Positions 54,610-63,876 of a stretch of DNA of 64,000 nt are shown here, one piece after another. The stretch's first letter is position 1; the number at the start of each line of letters is the position of its first letter. Location of the stretch: positions 1 through 64,000 of the forward strand of contig NZ_WQLV01000009.1 in NCBI RefSeq assembly GCF_009753675.1. The letters run 5' to 3'. Below the pieces are notes generated by a model. The model was not told where the DNA came from. It saw only the letters and a program-made list of their open reading frames with translations, and did no database searches. The DNA is from Parasedimentitalea huanghaiensis. Lineage in GTDB: Bacteria; Pseudomonadota; Alphaproteobacteria; Rhodobacterales; Rhodobacteraceae. Position numbers and translations under genes: made by a program.

Positions 54610-56817
54610 TCAGTCGACTGGCGAAAAATGAAAGACTTTTGTCGCGTTTACGTAGGTGTACATGTACTCCCCTTCGACCAAAGAGTCGGCGTTGCGGTAG
54701 ATCGGACCACAGACGGTTCGACCGAGTGACAATGATTCTACACGTTCGCACAACATGTCGCCCGAAATGGTCACTTCACCCGTTGCGATGTAAGCGTTTG
54801 TACGGAATGCCAATGAACCATCTGTACCGATCTGCGTAACACCGGGGCCTATCCCTTCGACATTGCCCTGCCATATGCTCCCAAATGTAACGTGCCTGAT
54901 TTCATCTGCGGTCAGGGGCTCGCGGGTTCCGGCATCGAAGCCCCATGGCCATTTTTGCAATCCACCTTTGGCGAGAGCGCCAAGAACTATCGTCAAATCT
55001 TCCGCTCTGCGGAGATGTCCAAATTTCATCCGGTATAGCTCCACGGACATGTTTGCTTCCAGACGCTCTGCCTCTGCGGCTGCAGCGTGGGCAAGTTCTA
55101 TGCTATCTGCCAATGTGTAGGCGGCAACGAGATAAGTGTAAATTTCATCGACGTTCGGTGCCGCGTCGCGAGCCTGTTCGAGTATGCTGACCGCACGTTC
55201 TGGCTGGCCATTAAGCATGAAGGCTAAACTGGCGTCCAGGCGGGTTCCGTTGGGAAGGTTTGGGTTCAGCTTTTGTGCGGTTTCGATGGCTGCAACCGCG
55301 TCGGCATGGCGGCCGCTAAAGGTATGTACGAGATTCAGTGCCGCATAAGCTTCTGCCTCGTTTGGTCCCAAGGCGACAGCCCGTTCAGCAGAGATTAGAG
55401 CGTCCTCATAGCGACCGTCGATCACCTGTAGTTCCGCAAGTACTGAGTAGGTTAAGGAGAGTTCCGCGTCGATCTTCAGCGCTTTGCTGGCGTGTTCATA
55501 GGCTCGCTTTCGAGCAACCGGGAATGCCAAAACATCGTCGTAGTTGCTACGCATGACATAGGCCTCGGTCCTCGCTATCGCCGCAAAAGCCCGAGCGAAC
55601 TCAGGATCGAGTTCCGTCGACTTTGTGTAAAGAGCTAGTGCCTCGTTCAGCTGTGGACGAAAGCCTGTTCGGGCTGCATGCTCGGCGCGTAAATAATAGT
55701 CGTATGCTTCGAGATTTTGGGTCGGCAGGCGTTCGAGACGCTTCTGCTCAGACAGTGAGAGCCGGACCGAAAGAGTTTCGACAATGTGGCGGATTACCTC
55801 GTCTTGAACCGCAAAAATATCTGAAGCGTTGCGCTCAATCCGGTCAGCCCAGAGGCTGTCGCCTGTTTGACTATCAATCAACTGGGCGTTGATACGGATA
55901 CGATCACCGGCGCGGCGCACACTACCATCTAGTACATAGCGGACGCCAAGCTTACGTCCCACGTCGCGAATGTCGACAGGTTGGTCTGTCAGGCTGAACG
56001 CCGTGTTACGGGCGATGACCAGCAACCCAGAGAGCCCCGAGAGATCCGTAATCAGATCGTCCGTCAATCCGTCTGCGAAATAGTCGTCGCTGGCATCTGC
56101 GCTCAAGTTGTCGAAAGGAAGCACAACAAGCGAAGGCCGATCCGCGGGAGCCTGAAACTCTTGAAGGGGAAGTGGTGAAGAGGTCGGTTGCCAGGGCTGA
56201 AACCAGAGCACAAGTCCCGCCAGCATGGCAGTGATTCCACCTCCGCCGAGCTTGAGCCACCGAAACATAGGCCTTGGCGTGGGCGGAGGTTTACCCACGG
56301 TATTCTGCATGGTCACGCGATAGACGTCGATGGGATCGGGGATATTCTTGACCTGATGCTCGCCCATTGCCTCGAACGGGTGATCGACCTTTCCGCGCGT
56401 GTATTCGAAAACCGCGCGCGAAACACAGATGCCTCCGGGGTGTGCCAGCGACTCGAGCCGGGCGGCGACATTTACACCGTCGCCATAAATGTCTCCCTCC
56501 TCTACGATCACGTCACCAACATTGATGCCGATGCGAAACAGAATTCGTTGATCGACCTGAACCTCGATCTGGCGTTTCGCGACGCCCTCTTGAATTGCGA
56601 TAGCACAGGAAACGGCATCGACCACGCTGGGAAATTCGATAAGGGCACCATCGCCCATCAGCTTAATAATGTGCCCGTTGTGAGTGGCAACAGTAGGCTC
56701 AACGAAGTTATTTCGTTCAGCCCGTAACCTTTCGTAGGTGTCCGCTTCGTCTTTCGCCATCAGGCCGCTGTAGCCGACAACGTCTATGGTAAGAATTGCT
56801 GTGAGGCGGCGCTCCAT
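54610..56817 (-). CDS. adenylate/guanylate cyclase with TolB-like and TPR domains
   Basis: About 735 residues. Class III cyclase catalytic domain at the N-terminus: metal aspartate D12 in TIDVVGYSGLM, D56 in LMGDGALIEF, and FRIGINVGDVIVEEGDIYGD. A membrane segment follows at about 190-208, then a TolB/FlgO-like domain (LPFDNLSADASDDYFADGLT) and TPR units. The C-terminal 100 residues read as a small extra domain with WPWGFDAGTREPLTADEIRH. It synthesises cAMP or cGMP near the membrane. The start was set at the ATG before ERRLTAIL, with GAGGG close upstream; the longer frame adds 21 residues without features. Confidence 0.88.
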   Translation of the reverse strand: MERRLTAILTIDVVGYSGLMAKDEADTYERLRAERNNFVEPTVATHNGHIIKLMGDGALIEFPSVVDAVSCAIAIQEGVAKRQIEVQVDQRILFRIGINVGDVIVEEGDIYGDGVNVAARLESLAHPGGICVSRAVFEYTRGKVDHPFEAMGEHQVKNIPDPIDVYRVTMQNTVGKPPPTPRPMFRWLKLGGGGITAMLAGLVLWFQPWQPTSSPLPLQEFQAPADRPSLVVLPFDNLSADASDDYFADGLTDDLITDLSGLSGLLVIARNTAFSLTDQPVDIRDVGRKLGVRYVLDGSVRRAGDRIRINAQLIDSQTGDSLWADRIERNASDIFAVQDEVIRHIVETLSVRLSLSEQKRLERLPTQNLEAYDYYLRAEHAARTGFRPQLNEALALYTKSTELDPEFARAFAAIARTEAYVMRSNYDDVLAFPVARKRAYEHASKALKIDAELSLTYSVLAELQVIDGRYEDALISAERAVALGPNEAEAYAALNLVHTFSGRHADAVAAIETAQKLNPNLPNGTRLDASLAFMLNGQPERAVSILEQARDAAPNVDEIYTYLVAAYTLADSIELAHAAAAEAERLEANMSVELYRMKFGHLRRAEDLTIVLGALAKGGLQKWPWGFDAGTREPLTADEIRHVTFGSIWQGNVEGIGPGVTQIGTDGSLAFRTNAYIATGEVTISGDMLCERVESLSLGRTVCGPIYRNADSLVEGEYMYTYVNATKVFHFSPVD

Positions 56818-57029
56818 TTTCCCTCGCTGATCGCGATAAACATCATACTTGTTTAAAACACTACAACAGAATTGGCTCAATTATGCGATGGCCCGTGCGC
56901 TCATTTCCTGTCGCTCCGATCTTTTGGTTGGCATTATCCCATAATAGTAATTTCCAATCGGCGAACGAGGAGCATTGGTGGTCGACTTTGAACTTCGGCT
57001 AAAGTGTGTTGTGTTTCACAAGCTGTCAT

Positions 57030-57290
57030 TCGCTGCGCCGTCCACGAAGTTCGCAGAGGTCCGGTCTTGTCGACCCGACACACTTGGCGCCCCGACTTTG
57101 CAAAGGTGACTTACTGTGCAATGCCGCCGTTGGAGCTGACCGCAGCTAAGGTCCGCTTCCAGCCCTTCTACGGCATTCGTGTAGGGTGCAGCATGACGCG
57201 GTTTATCGAGCACAAAGGGCGGAAAGTTGACATTCGCTGCACGGTGAACAGACAGCTGCAAAGCCGGACGAAGCGCTCTTTCGCTGCGGC
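57030..57290 (+). repeat. dispersed intergenic repeat, copy B
   Basis: A non-coding segment with a 73-bp core (57093-57165) from CGACTTTGCAAAGG to CTTCCAGCCC. The core matches 63597-63670 almost exactly (one indel run, then about 50 identical bases) and 59641-59713 more loosely. Further matches include GACATTCGCTGC at about 57229-57241. No inverted ends or ORF are evident. Confidence 0.6.
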
Positions 57291-57304
57291 TGCGACAGTG
57301 ACCG

Positions 57305-58298
57305 CTAATTCAAATAAACTAGTTTTCTGGGCAACGGGCGGAGGAACTTTGGTTCAGTTATTGAAAGACTATCTCGATCAATCATGAACTGTTTGTTTTG
57401 ACTTGCCAGCCACTGCGTCTTGCTGTTGAGCGGCGGGCTTGAAGGGGTTCGGGCCAGCTCACTCCAACTAGCCACATCCAGCAAGCTCGTAGCGTCGACA
57501 AAGCCTACGATGACGACTTCGTGGCCTTCTACGGTCTCGACCCAAAGGAAATGAACGGATGCCGTTGCGTCGACTGCTGACTTTGCCCTTCTAACTTTGA
57601 TGGCACCATCGAAACCACATTGCCTAAGAAGCGTGAATGCTGTTTCTCCATCGATCCTTGGTCCAAGTTTGCCAATCTGATGAGCGCGCCAAATCTCTGG
57701 ATGTGTTGGTCGTACCTGCTTCCATTTTTCGCGCAGATAGGCGTTGATATCTGCGACTTCCATGCGTGGGAAATGCGACTTGAGCCATTCCGCAAATGCA
57801 CTTTTAAAAGCCTGATTCCTTTGTGATTGAGACTGCCTTTGTTCCGCAATTTCTTTGTCAGTCAAAACCAAAAGGGCGTCGTGGATGAAATCATCGATCT
57901 CTTGAGTGGTCCAATTAGAGTGCGTTTTTTATCGTCTCATGTGCAGATCTTACCTTTTTTGCCAAAACGATACCCCCGAGCTTTTCTGCAAGGTCGGCCA
58001 TTGGCAACAAGCAGGTCGCATCGCATCCATGCCCTGACGTGTATTGGTTGATGCCTTCAGCAGCTAGAAGGACATCACTTATGTGCGCATTACTCGTTCG
58101 TCGAACCATCAAGTCGGAGATGTCGTCAAGCAGTCCGTAATGTTCTTCTATTTCATTACCAAGAGTTTCCCAATATTTGGCTTCCTTGGTTCGGTAAGGG
58201 ATCGTATCAAATATCAAGGAATGTCTCACTTTGGTAACTTGCTGGGCAGAGACGATAATAACGTCCCCAAATTTTGACGGAATTCTATTTACGCCCAA
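57305..58298 (-). pseudogene. unknown protein gene split by an extra A in an A-run
   Basis: The ORFs at 57915-58298 and 57305-57871 become one frame of about 330 residues if one A is removed from the six-A run (57925-57930 on the plus strand as six Ts). The joined text then reads HETIKTHSNWTTQEIDDFIH and onward without a stop. The second ORF alone begins only at a TTG with no ribosome binding site, which supports the joined model. No family is recognised. It has no signal peptide or membrane segment. A real frameshift or an assembly error in the run are both possible. Confidence 0.55.
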
Positions 58299-58604
58299 AC
58301 CTCATAGCAGACGTTTGAACAATTTGCAGCATCGGTCAGTTTGGGCGGATTGCCGACATTCGCTGCGTTCTGCCCGAACGGCTGCTACGCGGGAAAATCA
58401 GCCTTTCAGTTTTGATGTGCCAAAGTCTGGCTACAAGACACTTTAATAAAACAGATTTTTAACCGTTGCGATAGCGATGCCACTTGGCTCATGGTGTGAG
58501 TATGCACCCATGAGTATTCCGGTCGCCTCTCGCACCTTCTCCTTTACTGTGATGCGCCATAAAGACGGCTTTGCTCAATTCTACGAAAAAGGTTTCGAAG
58601 TCAT
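58299..58604. other. intergenic region with a partial dispersed-repeat copy
   Basis: No gene was found in this 306-bp gap between divergent genes. The segment at about 58338-58390 (GGGCGGATTGCC, then GACATTCGCTGCGTTCTGC) resembles the 3' part of the dispersed repeat. Confidence 0.4.
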
Positions 58605-59357
58605 ATGGCTGAACACCCATTAAATCTCCCAGAACGGCTGCTAGCAAACGAACTTGCTGAATTGGTCGCCAAGAAAATGGATATCGAACTGGATCGGGTC
58701 GATGGCGAGATTTACAACATTGGCCAGTCGAACTACGAATGCGGATGTCTTGCGCTCAATCTTGTTGGTGTTTATCGGCAAGCTCAACACTACACACGGC
58801 ACCAAATAGTTGTACCGGTCGAACGTGTTGCTCAGCACATGTCGGGCGCGGATGTTGTTTCCCGAAAAGCCTTCGACACTTTGCTATCGGCCTTTATCGA
58901 AAACTACATCACTTATGGCGGTGGTTTGTCGGGATATCGCAGCGTTGTTACCGTGCCAAGCAGCCTGTTAAAAGCTCTCAAGCTATTGGTAAAATGTGGC
59001 TACAGTGAACAAGTAGAAGGCGGTTTCCGTTGGACCGAAAAGATCGCTCCTACTATGCAAAGATGGTACATCTGGGATAAAAACGGCATTTGCAAGGAAG
59101 AGCAGGTTGATCGCCGGGAAATCGCTACCGCCGCCCAGCTCGAAAAAACGATTCCATCATCTGTTCGCCGAAAACTTGTCACGGCGATGCGTTCCGGAGA
59201 TCCGCGAGCGCCCTACCGAGTTCTACAGAAGCATTTGGACGGGACGGAATGGCGTCAGTTATCACTGTTTCGGAAACAACCCGTTCAAAAAAAAAGCGAA
59301 GAGGTGAATTTCCGAACTATCAACAGGTTCCTGCGATTATTCCGTGAAAAGCCTTGA
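58605..59357 (+). CDS. protein of unknown function
   Basis: 250 residues, mixed alpha/beta, with no signal peptide or membrane segment. It begins MAEHPLNLPERLLANELAEL and holds a YECGCLALNLVGVYRQAQHY segment and a basic C-terminus (RTINRFLRLFREKP). The middle (GYRSVVTVPSSLLKALKLLV) could form a winged-helix-like fold, but this is not certain. The upstream AAGG is about 11 bases from the ATG. It is divergent from the split unknown gene; a functional link is possible. Confidence 0.55.
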   Translation: MAEHPLNLPERLLANELAELVAKKMDIELDRVDGEIYNIGQSNYECGCLALNLVGVYRQAQHYTRHQIVVPVERVAQHMSGADVVSRKAFDTLLSAFIENYITYGGGLSGYRSVVTVPSSLLKALKLLVKCGYSEQVEGGFRWTEKIAPTMQRWYIWDKNGICKEEQVDRREIATAAQLEKTIPSSVRRKLVTAMRSGDPRAPYRVLQKHLDGTEWRQLSLFRKQPVQKKSEEVNFRTINRFLRLFREKP

Positions 59358-60121
59358 GTATTGTTCCGCGGTGCGTACATCGACCACATGCTATTACCAT
59401 TATGCCAATAATAGTCGTAATCGTCACAAAAACGCTGATCCTCGAGCTCGCTGAGAGATGCAGAACCACAATCCCCTGGTAAAACTACTATGACTTTGTT
59501 TTCTTCCTAAACTGATTGCTGAAAGCCGTCATTCTTTGCAGTGACCCTAATGTTCTGGGACGTTCGAACCGGCCATTCAACGCAATGGTCACGAATGTCG
59601 GCAAAGGGCCGCTCGCGACATGTCGGCACGTCCTGGGGCCCGACTTGGCAAAGGTAAATAACTGCGCAGAGCTGCCGTTGGCGGTGGTTGCGTCTATTAG
59701 CCGGTTCCAGCCCTATTAAGACTTTGGTGCACGGTGAAGCATCTGACACGAAGAGCGTTCCCGACCTTCGCTGAGCGTCGCACGAATGCCCGCTAAGCGG
59801 ACATAGCTGTTATCCAAAGTTGTTGGGCCACCTAGAGCGATCGGCTCTTTTTTGCCTTTAGTCCCATGTCAAAAATTCTACAGTGCAGACTTCGCTTTAC
59901 TGCCGTTCGTGGGGAGTGCCGTGATCAGCAAGATAGCCCAGAACCAAAGTGGAGAAAGCCACCAAGTTTGGGCAAATGTCCAACGTGACGACATTAGTGG
60001 AGGATTTCATGACTTGTTGCTTCAATGAAAATGGCCAATTGGTGTGTAAAATAGATTCCTGTGACCTACAGGGAAACTCAAGCAGCCGTTATTTGAAGTT
60101 CGGCTGTTGAATGGAGGCCAG
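59358..60121. other. intergenic region containing dispersed repeat copy C
   Basis: No gene was called in this 764-bp gap. A copy of the dispersed repeat occupies about 59540-59780. Its core (59641-59713) reads CGACTTGGCAAAGG and ends TTCCAGCCC, with TCGGCAAAGGGCCGCT before it. The last 15 bp hold TGGAGG, the ribosome binding site of the FAD oxidase gene. Confidence 0.5.
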
Positions 60122-61609
60122 ATGAAAAAGATTGCCCGCCGAGCTTTCTTGCTTGGGTCTGGTGGCGCAGCAGGATGGGTTGCGGCCAACCAGTTCAGTG
60201 TGAAGCAACCTGTGCTTGATGGTGCGAAACGCATTATGCCTTCATCGGGAAGTGGTATCCTCAACGATGCCAGCGGACTTTCTGCAACACGAGTTCACAA
60301 GCACATCATGATTAGAGAGGACCCAGGCAAAGCCCTGATTCAGGTCGTGCGCAAAGAGATGCGTGAGGCAAAGGCAGATGGGCGGCCGTTCAACATCGGC
60401 GCGGCGCGTCATTCGATGGGGGGGCAAGCCATTCCAAGGAATGGCAACGCAATGACTTTCGAAAATGGTATGATTGATCCCGATACGGACACAGGCGTTT
60501 ACCGTGTTCATGCTGGTGCGCGCTGGTCCCAGGTGATTTCCGCCCTGGATCCGATTGGCTTTTCTCCCAAGGTCATGCAATCGAACAACGACTTTGGAGT
60601 TGCTGCAACCTACAGCGTGAATGCGCATGGGTGGCCAGTACCCTATGGCCCAATGGGGTCGACGGTGCGTTCTCTCAATATGATCCTGCCATCCGGTGAA
60701 CTTGTTACCTGTTCACGGACAGAGAACTCCGACCTTTTTAGACATGCTATGGGCGGCTACGGCCTGATTGGCGCGATCGTGGATCTGGACGTAGAGATGG
60801 AGACCAATACCCGGCTCTATCCTCTCTATGAAGTCATGCCAGCAGACGAGTTTAGCAAGGCCTACCAGGCCGCCCTAAAGGATCCGGAAGTCACAATGGC
60901 CTATGGGCGCCTCAATGTGGAACGGGCGGCATTTTTTGAGGAGGCATTACTCGTTACTTACCGGAAAACGCCAGATCAGGAAAACCTTCCGCCAGTGAGC
61001 GGATCAGGTTGGATGTCAATATTGGCAAGCCGTATCTACCGGGCCCAGCTCGGTAATGAGCCGATGAAGGATTTCCGCTGGTGGAACGAGACAGTCATCG
61101 GACCGCGCGTCGGTGGAGGGGATGTTACACGTAACGGCCTGATGAACGAGCCGGTCAAAACGCTTGATGACCGGGATCCAGACCGGACTGACATACTCCA
61201 TGAGTATTTTGTTGATTTCGATAGGTTCAACGAGTTTCTGACGGTTTGCCGAGAGGTCATCCCGGCCTCTTACCAGGAGTTCTTGAATGTCACTTTGCGC
61301 TATGTGGCGGTTGATGCGGAAAGCACCCTGACTTACGCACCTAAACCGCGCATTGCCGCTGTCATGTCCTTCAGCCAAGAGTTAACCGAGCGCGCCGAAG
61401 CAGACATGGCACGGATGACTGAGATATTGATCGATAGGATCGTGGCAATTGGCGGCGCTTTCTACCTGCCGTACCGCCCACACGCACGGATTGACCAGTT
61501 GGTGGCTTCATATCCGCAGGTGTCTGCTTTCGTGGAAGCCAAACGCCGTATTGACCCTGACCTCATCCTGCGGAATAATTTTTGGGACACATATTTGAGA
61601 ACGCTATGA
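60122..61609 (+). CDS. Tat-exported FAD-linked oxidase
   Basis: About 495 residues. The N-terminus KKIARRAFLLGSGGAAGW is a twin-arginine signal (R6, R7). The PCMH-type FAD-binding domain has FNIGAARHSMGGQAIPRNGN and NDFGVAATYSVNAHGWPVPY, and the C-terminus ends RRIDPDLILRNNFWDTYL, typical of alditol-oxidase and DprE1-like flavoenzymes. It acts outside the cytoplasmic membrane. The ATG at 60122 follows GGAGG by 4-5 bases and was preferred over an upstream TTG. Its stop overlaps the next ATG (ATGA). It heads a four-gene operon with unknown membrane proteins, which may be its redox or substrate partners. Confidence 0.88.
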   Translation: MKKIARRAFLLGSGGAAGWVAANQFSVKQPVLDGAKRIMPSSGSGILNDASGLSATRVHKHIMIREDPGKALIQVVRKEMREAKADGRPFNIGAARHSMGGQAIPRNGNAMTFENGMIDPDTDTGVYRVHAGARWSQVISALDPIGFSPKVMQSNNDFGVAATYSVNAHGWPVPYGPMGSTVRSLNMILPSGELVTCSRTENSDLFRHAMGGYGLIGAIVDLDVEMETNTRLYPLYEVMPADEFSKAYQAALKDPEVTMAYGRLNVERAAFFEEALLVTYRKTPDQENLPPVSGSGWMSILASRIYRAQLGNEPMKDFRWWNETVIGPRVGGGDVTRNGLMNEPVKTLDDRDPDRTDILHEYFVDFDRFNEFLTVCREVIPASYQEFLNVTLRYVAVDAESTLTYAPKPRIAAVMSFSQELTERAEADMARMTEILIDRIVAIGGAFYLPYRPHARIDQLVASYPQVSAFVEAKRRIDPDLILRNNFWDTYLRTL

Positions 61610-62013
61610 GCCAACTTCAGAAAATCTCGATTGGCTATTTTATAGCTCTGATGATCGCTGCCTCGATCAACTACATTCCCGGTTTGACCGATGAAAGTGG
61701 ACTGGCCTTTGGTATCTTTGCTTTGGATTTATACGACGATGCTTTGCATGTGGCTTCGGCTCTCTGGGCGCTAATCGCGGGTCTGATGTCACGCAATGCT
61801 TCGAGGATCTTCCTTGTCCTTTTTGGTGCAGCATACCTGAGTGACGGCATCTTTGGTTTCTTCACAGGTTATGGTTTTCTGGATATGGGTATCTTCACGA
61901 ACGCCTCTCTGGGCATGGAACTGTCGCTTGGACGCAGTCTTGCGAACCTACCACATCTGGCACTTGGTGGATTTGCGCTTGTTTCGGGACTCTTCATCGA
62001 GCGACGGGCGTGA
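61606..62013 (+). CDS. multi-pass membrane protein, unknown
   Basis: 135 residues with four hydrophobic segments (about 9-25, 45-62, 66-83 and 108-128) and little loop sequence. It overlaps the FAD oxidase stop (ATGA) and its own stop overlaps the next start (GTGA), so it is translationally coupled on both sides. Segment ALDLYDDALHVASALWALIA is near the centre. No family name is assigned. It could anchor the exported oxidase or provide quinone contact. Confidence 0.7.
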   Translation: MSQLQKISIGYFIALMIAASINYIPGLTDESGLAFGIFALDLYDDALHVASALWALIAGLMSRNASRIFLVLFGAAYLSDGIFGFFTGYGFLDMGIFTNASLGMELSLGRSLANLPHLALGGFALVSGLFIERRA

Positions 62014-63062
62014 AGGCCCTTTGGCGTTGGACAAAGCGGGGCCTGCTGGCCTTGATCTTGCTTACGATGGTTCTGGTCGCTCCAATTGTCTACGTGGAAA
62101 CAAGCTGCCAGGGAGAGGCGATTGGGGAAGACTATGCTTCCTTGATCCCGATTGAATACCACCGGACGGAATCCCGAACCTTTATGACCTACCCAGAGTG
62201 GCACATCGTCCACGCATATGACGATTACGGAAGAGTAATCCAGAATGGTGACCCGCATGAGTATGGATATTTGAGCGGTATCGTCGGCTACTGGTCTTCG
62301 CTCTGCGCGCTTACGGAAAAGTCTGCCGCACATGGCGGGATCGACAGTGCAACCAAGCAGATGGTCTATGTAATCGGATCAAGCTTCACGCTCGAGCTGG
62401 CGATGAAGGCGGCATACGAAGAGACGATTGGTCGAGTGACAGCATGGATGCGAGGTGCAGAGCGGGCAGCCACGGATGAACTTTCAGCTGAGCAAGCAGC
62501 TGCCTATGCTCTCTTTCTGCAACAGGTGCCGTGGTACAAATGGGATTTTCGGGAAGATGCTGAGGCATTGTCTGGAGTTGATGTCAGGACTTTTCGTGAC
62601 AGGGAGCGTAAACTAGCACTTGGCCTCGAGTATCAGATAAAGGCGGCTTACGCGAATGTGATTGCGTCCGCTGTTGCACAAACTGGCGGCGACGAACTGA
62701 CTCTGCGGATGGTGTTGACTGGCACTGATCCCGACAAACTCGCATCTTATGAAAGCGTAAAGCTCATCAAGGTGCTGCCAGATGGCGTTGTCATCGAAAC
62801 ACCGCGGTATCGGGCTCTCACGGCTATCCTTGTCAGAATGGCGGATGAGGGTATTGAGTTCGTCGAAATTGCCGGAAATGATGATATCCTGTTCACCGCG
62901 CTTTCTCCTGATCCGTCCCATATTCCAGCGCTCTACAGCTTTGCCCGGCAGGGATATGGTGATTATCGCCACCTGATTTCGGTGAAGGTTGGCGAGTTGG
63001 CAAAAACATTGCGGGGACTAGATGAGGCTGGCCTGCGACTAGAACATATCCATGACTATTAG
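62010..63062 (+). CDS. membrane-anchored periplasmic protein, unknown
   Basis: 350 residues, GTG start overlapping the previous stop. One N-terminal membrane helix (about 9-31) is followed by a large extracytoplasmic domain with TFMTYPEWHIVHAYDDYGRV and VYVIGSSFTLELAMKAAYEE. It has two cysteines (C33 and C100 region). The FMTYPEWHIVHAYDDYG block looks like a conserved motif with aromatic and histidine residues. No family is recognised. It is coupled to the FAD oxidase operon. Confidence 0.65.
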   Translation: MKALWRWTKRGLLALILLTMVLVAPIVYVETSCQGEAIGEDYASLIPIEYHRTESRTFMTYPEWHIVHAYDDYGRVIQNGDPHEYGYLSGIVGYWSSLCALTEKSAAHGGIDSATKQMVYVIGSSFTLELAMKAAYEETIGRVTAWMRGAERAATDELSAEQAAAYALFLQQVPWYKWDFREDAEALSGVDVRTFRDRERKLALGLEYQIKAAYANVIASAVAQTGGDELTLRMVLTGTDPDKLASYESVKLIKVLPDGVVIETPRYRALTAILVRMADEGIEFVEIAGNDDILFTALSPDPSHIPALYSFARQGYGDYRHLISVKVGELAKTLRGLDEAGLRLEHIHDY

Positions 63063-63360
63063 ACAGATCCTGTTGGCTGTGCCGCTTTTGGGTTTAGGTT
63101 GGTTCTGTATACTCTTGGCAGTCAGCCTGATGACTGATGCGGCTCCTGCATACATCGTGCTGTTGCCTTCTGCGGAATTTGTGGATCAGCTCGACCCGGA
63201 TATGTCGATCCTTGCAGTTGGACCGATTAGCATCACCCTTGCTGCAGACAGCCCCCGCGTTGCGGCGCGCCTTTATAGTGCAGGTGCTCAAGTTGTTTTG
63301 CCTGCAGGTTTACCGGGTTGCCTGCCAGCACCAGTCACGCGAAAAGGGATTGGTTACTAA
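63052..63360 (+). CDS. small membrane-anchored protein, unknown
   Basis: 102 residues. The ATG lies inside the end of the previous gene (11-bp overlap). A hydrophobic helix (about 5-27) is followed by a small extracytoplasmic domain ending GLPGCLPAPVTRKGIGY, in which VVLPAGLPGCLP may be a conserved stretch. It is the last gene of the FAD-oxidase operon. The function is unknown. Confidence 0.6.
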   Translation: MTIRQILLAVPLLGLGWFCILLAVSLMTDAAPAYIVLLPSAEFVDQLDPDMSILAVGPISITLAADSPRVAARLYSAGAQVVLPAGLPGCLPAPVTRKGIGY

Positions 63361-63876
63361 GGCTGAACACCTGTATTTCTGTGAATGCCCGCCAACATCA
63401 TATGCAATTTTACCAACGAACAAACGGCCGCTTTGCCGCCCGCTAACTGGCCGCATGTACCTGTGATGAATATCTCTTCTCCGCCTTCCCTGACGAGTTT
63501 CTGCGACGATAGCATTAAGCTTTGACCAGCCATTCGCGGTGTCGTCAACGAAGGTCGGAAATGGGCCGCTTATGCACTCTCGTGACGTAGGACCCTCGAC
63601 TTTGCAAAGGTGACTTTTTTGTGCAATGCCGCCGTTGGAGCTGACCGCAGCTAAGGTCCGCTTCCAGCCCTAACGCGACATTCATTTTTATGTCTGATTA
63701 ATGCAGCAGATCATCCAAGTTTGGGTGGAAGCCATCACTTTCGTCCTCGCACCTGAAAAATAGGTTTTGGGAAAAAGCATACCTTCGTAGGTTTCACTCA
63801 GCCTCTTGCCATAGCAATCCCATATTGGAGATCCGATACTGCTTGAGTTACCTAAATAGGGGCACCTGTGTCCTCA
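63361..63876. other. intergenic region containing dispersed repeat copy D
   Basis: No gene was called in this 516-bp gap. Copy D of the dispersed repeat lies at about 63535-63680, with core 63597-63670 nearly identical to copy B. No terminator was found for the upstream operon. The rest shows nothing recognisable. Confidence 0.5.

Noticed and set aside
57915-57935. Programmed -1 frameshift at an A AAA AAC heptamer
   Set aside because: The -1 frame leads quickly to a stop and does not join the second ORF; the joining requires the other direction, so a run-length change is more likely.
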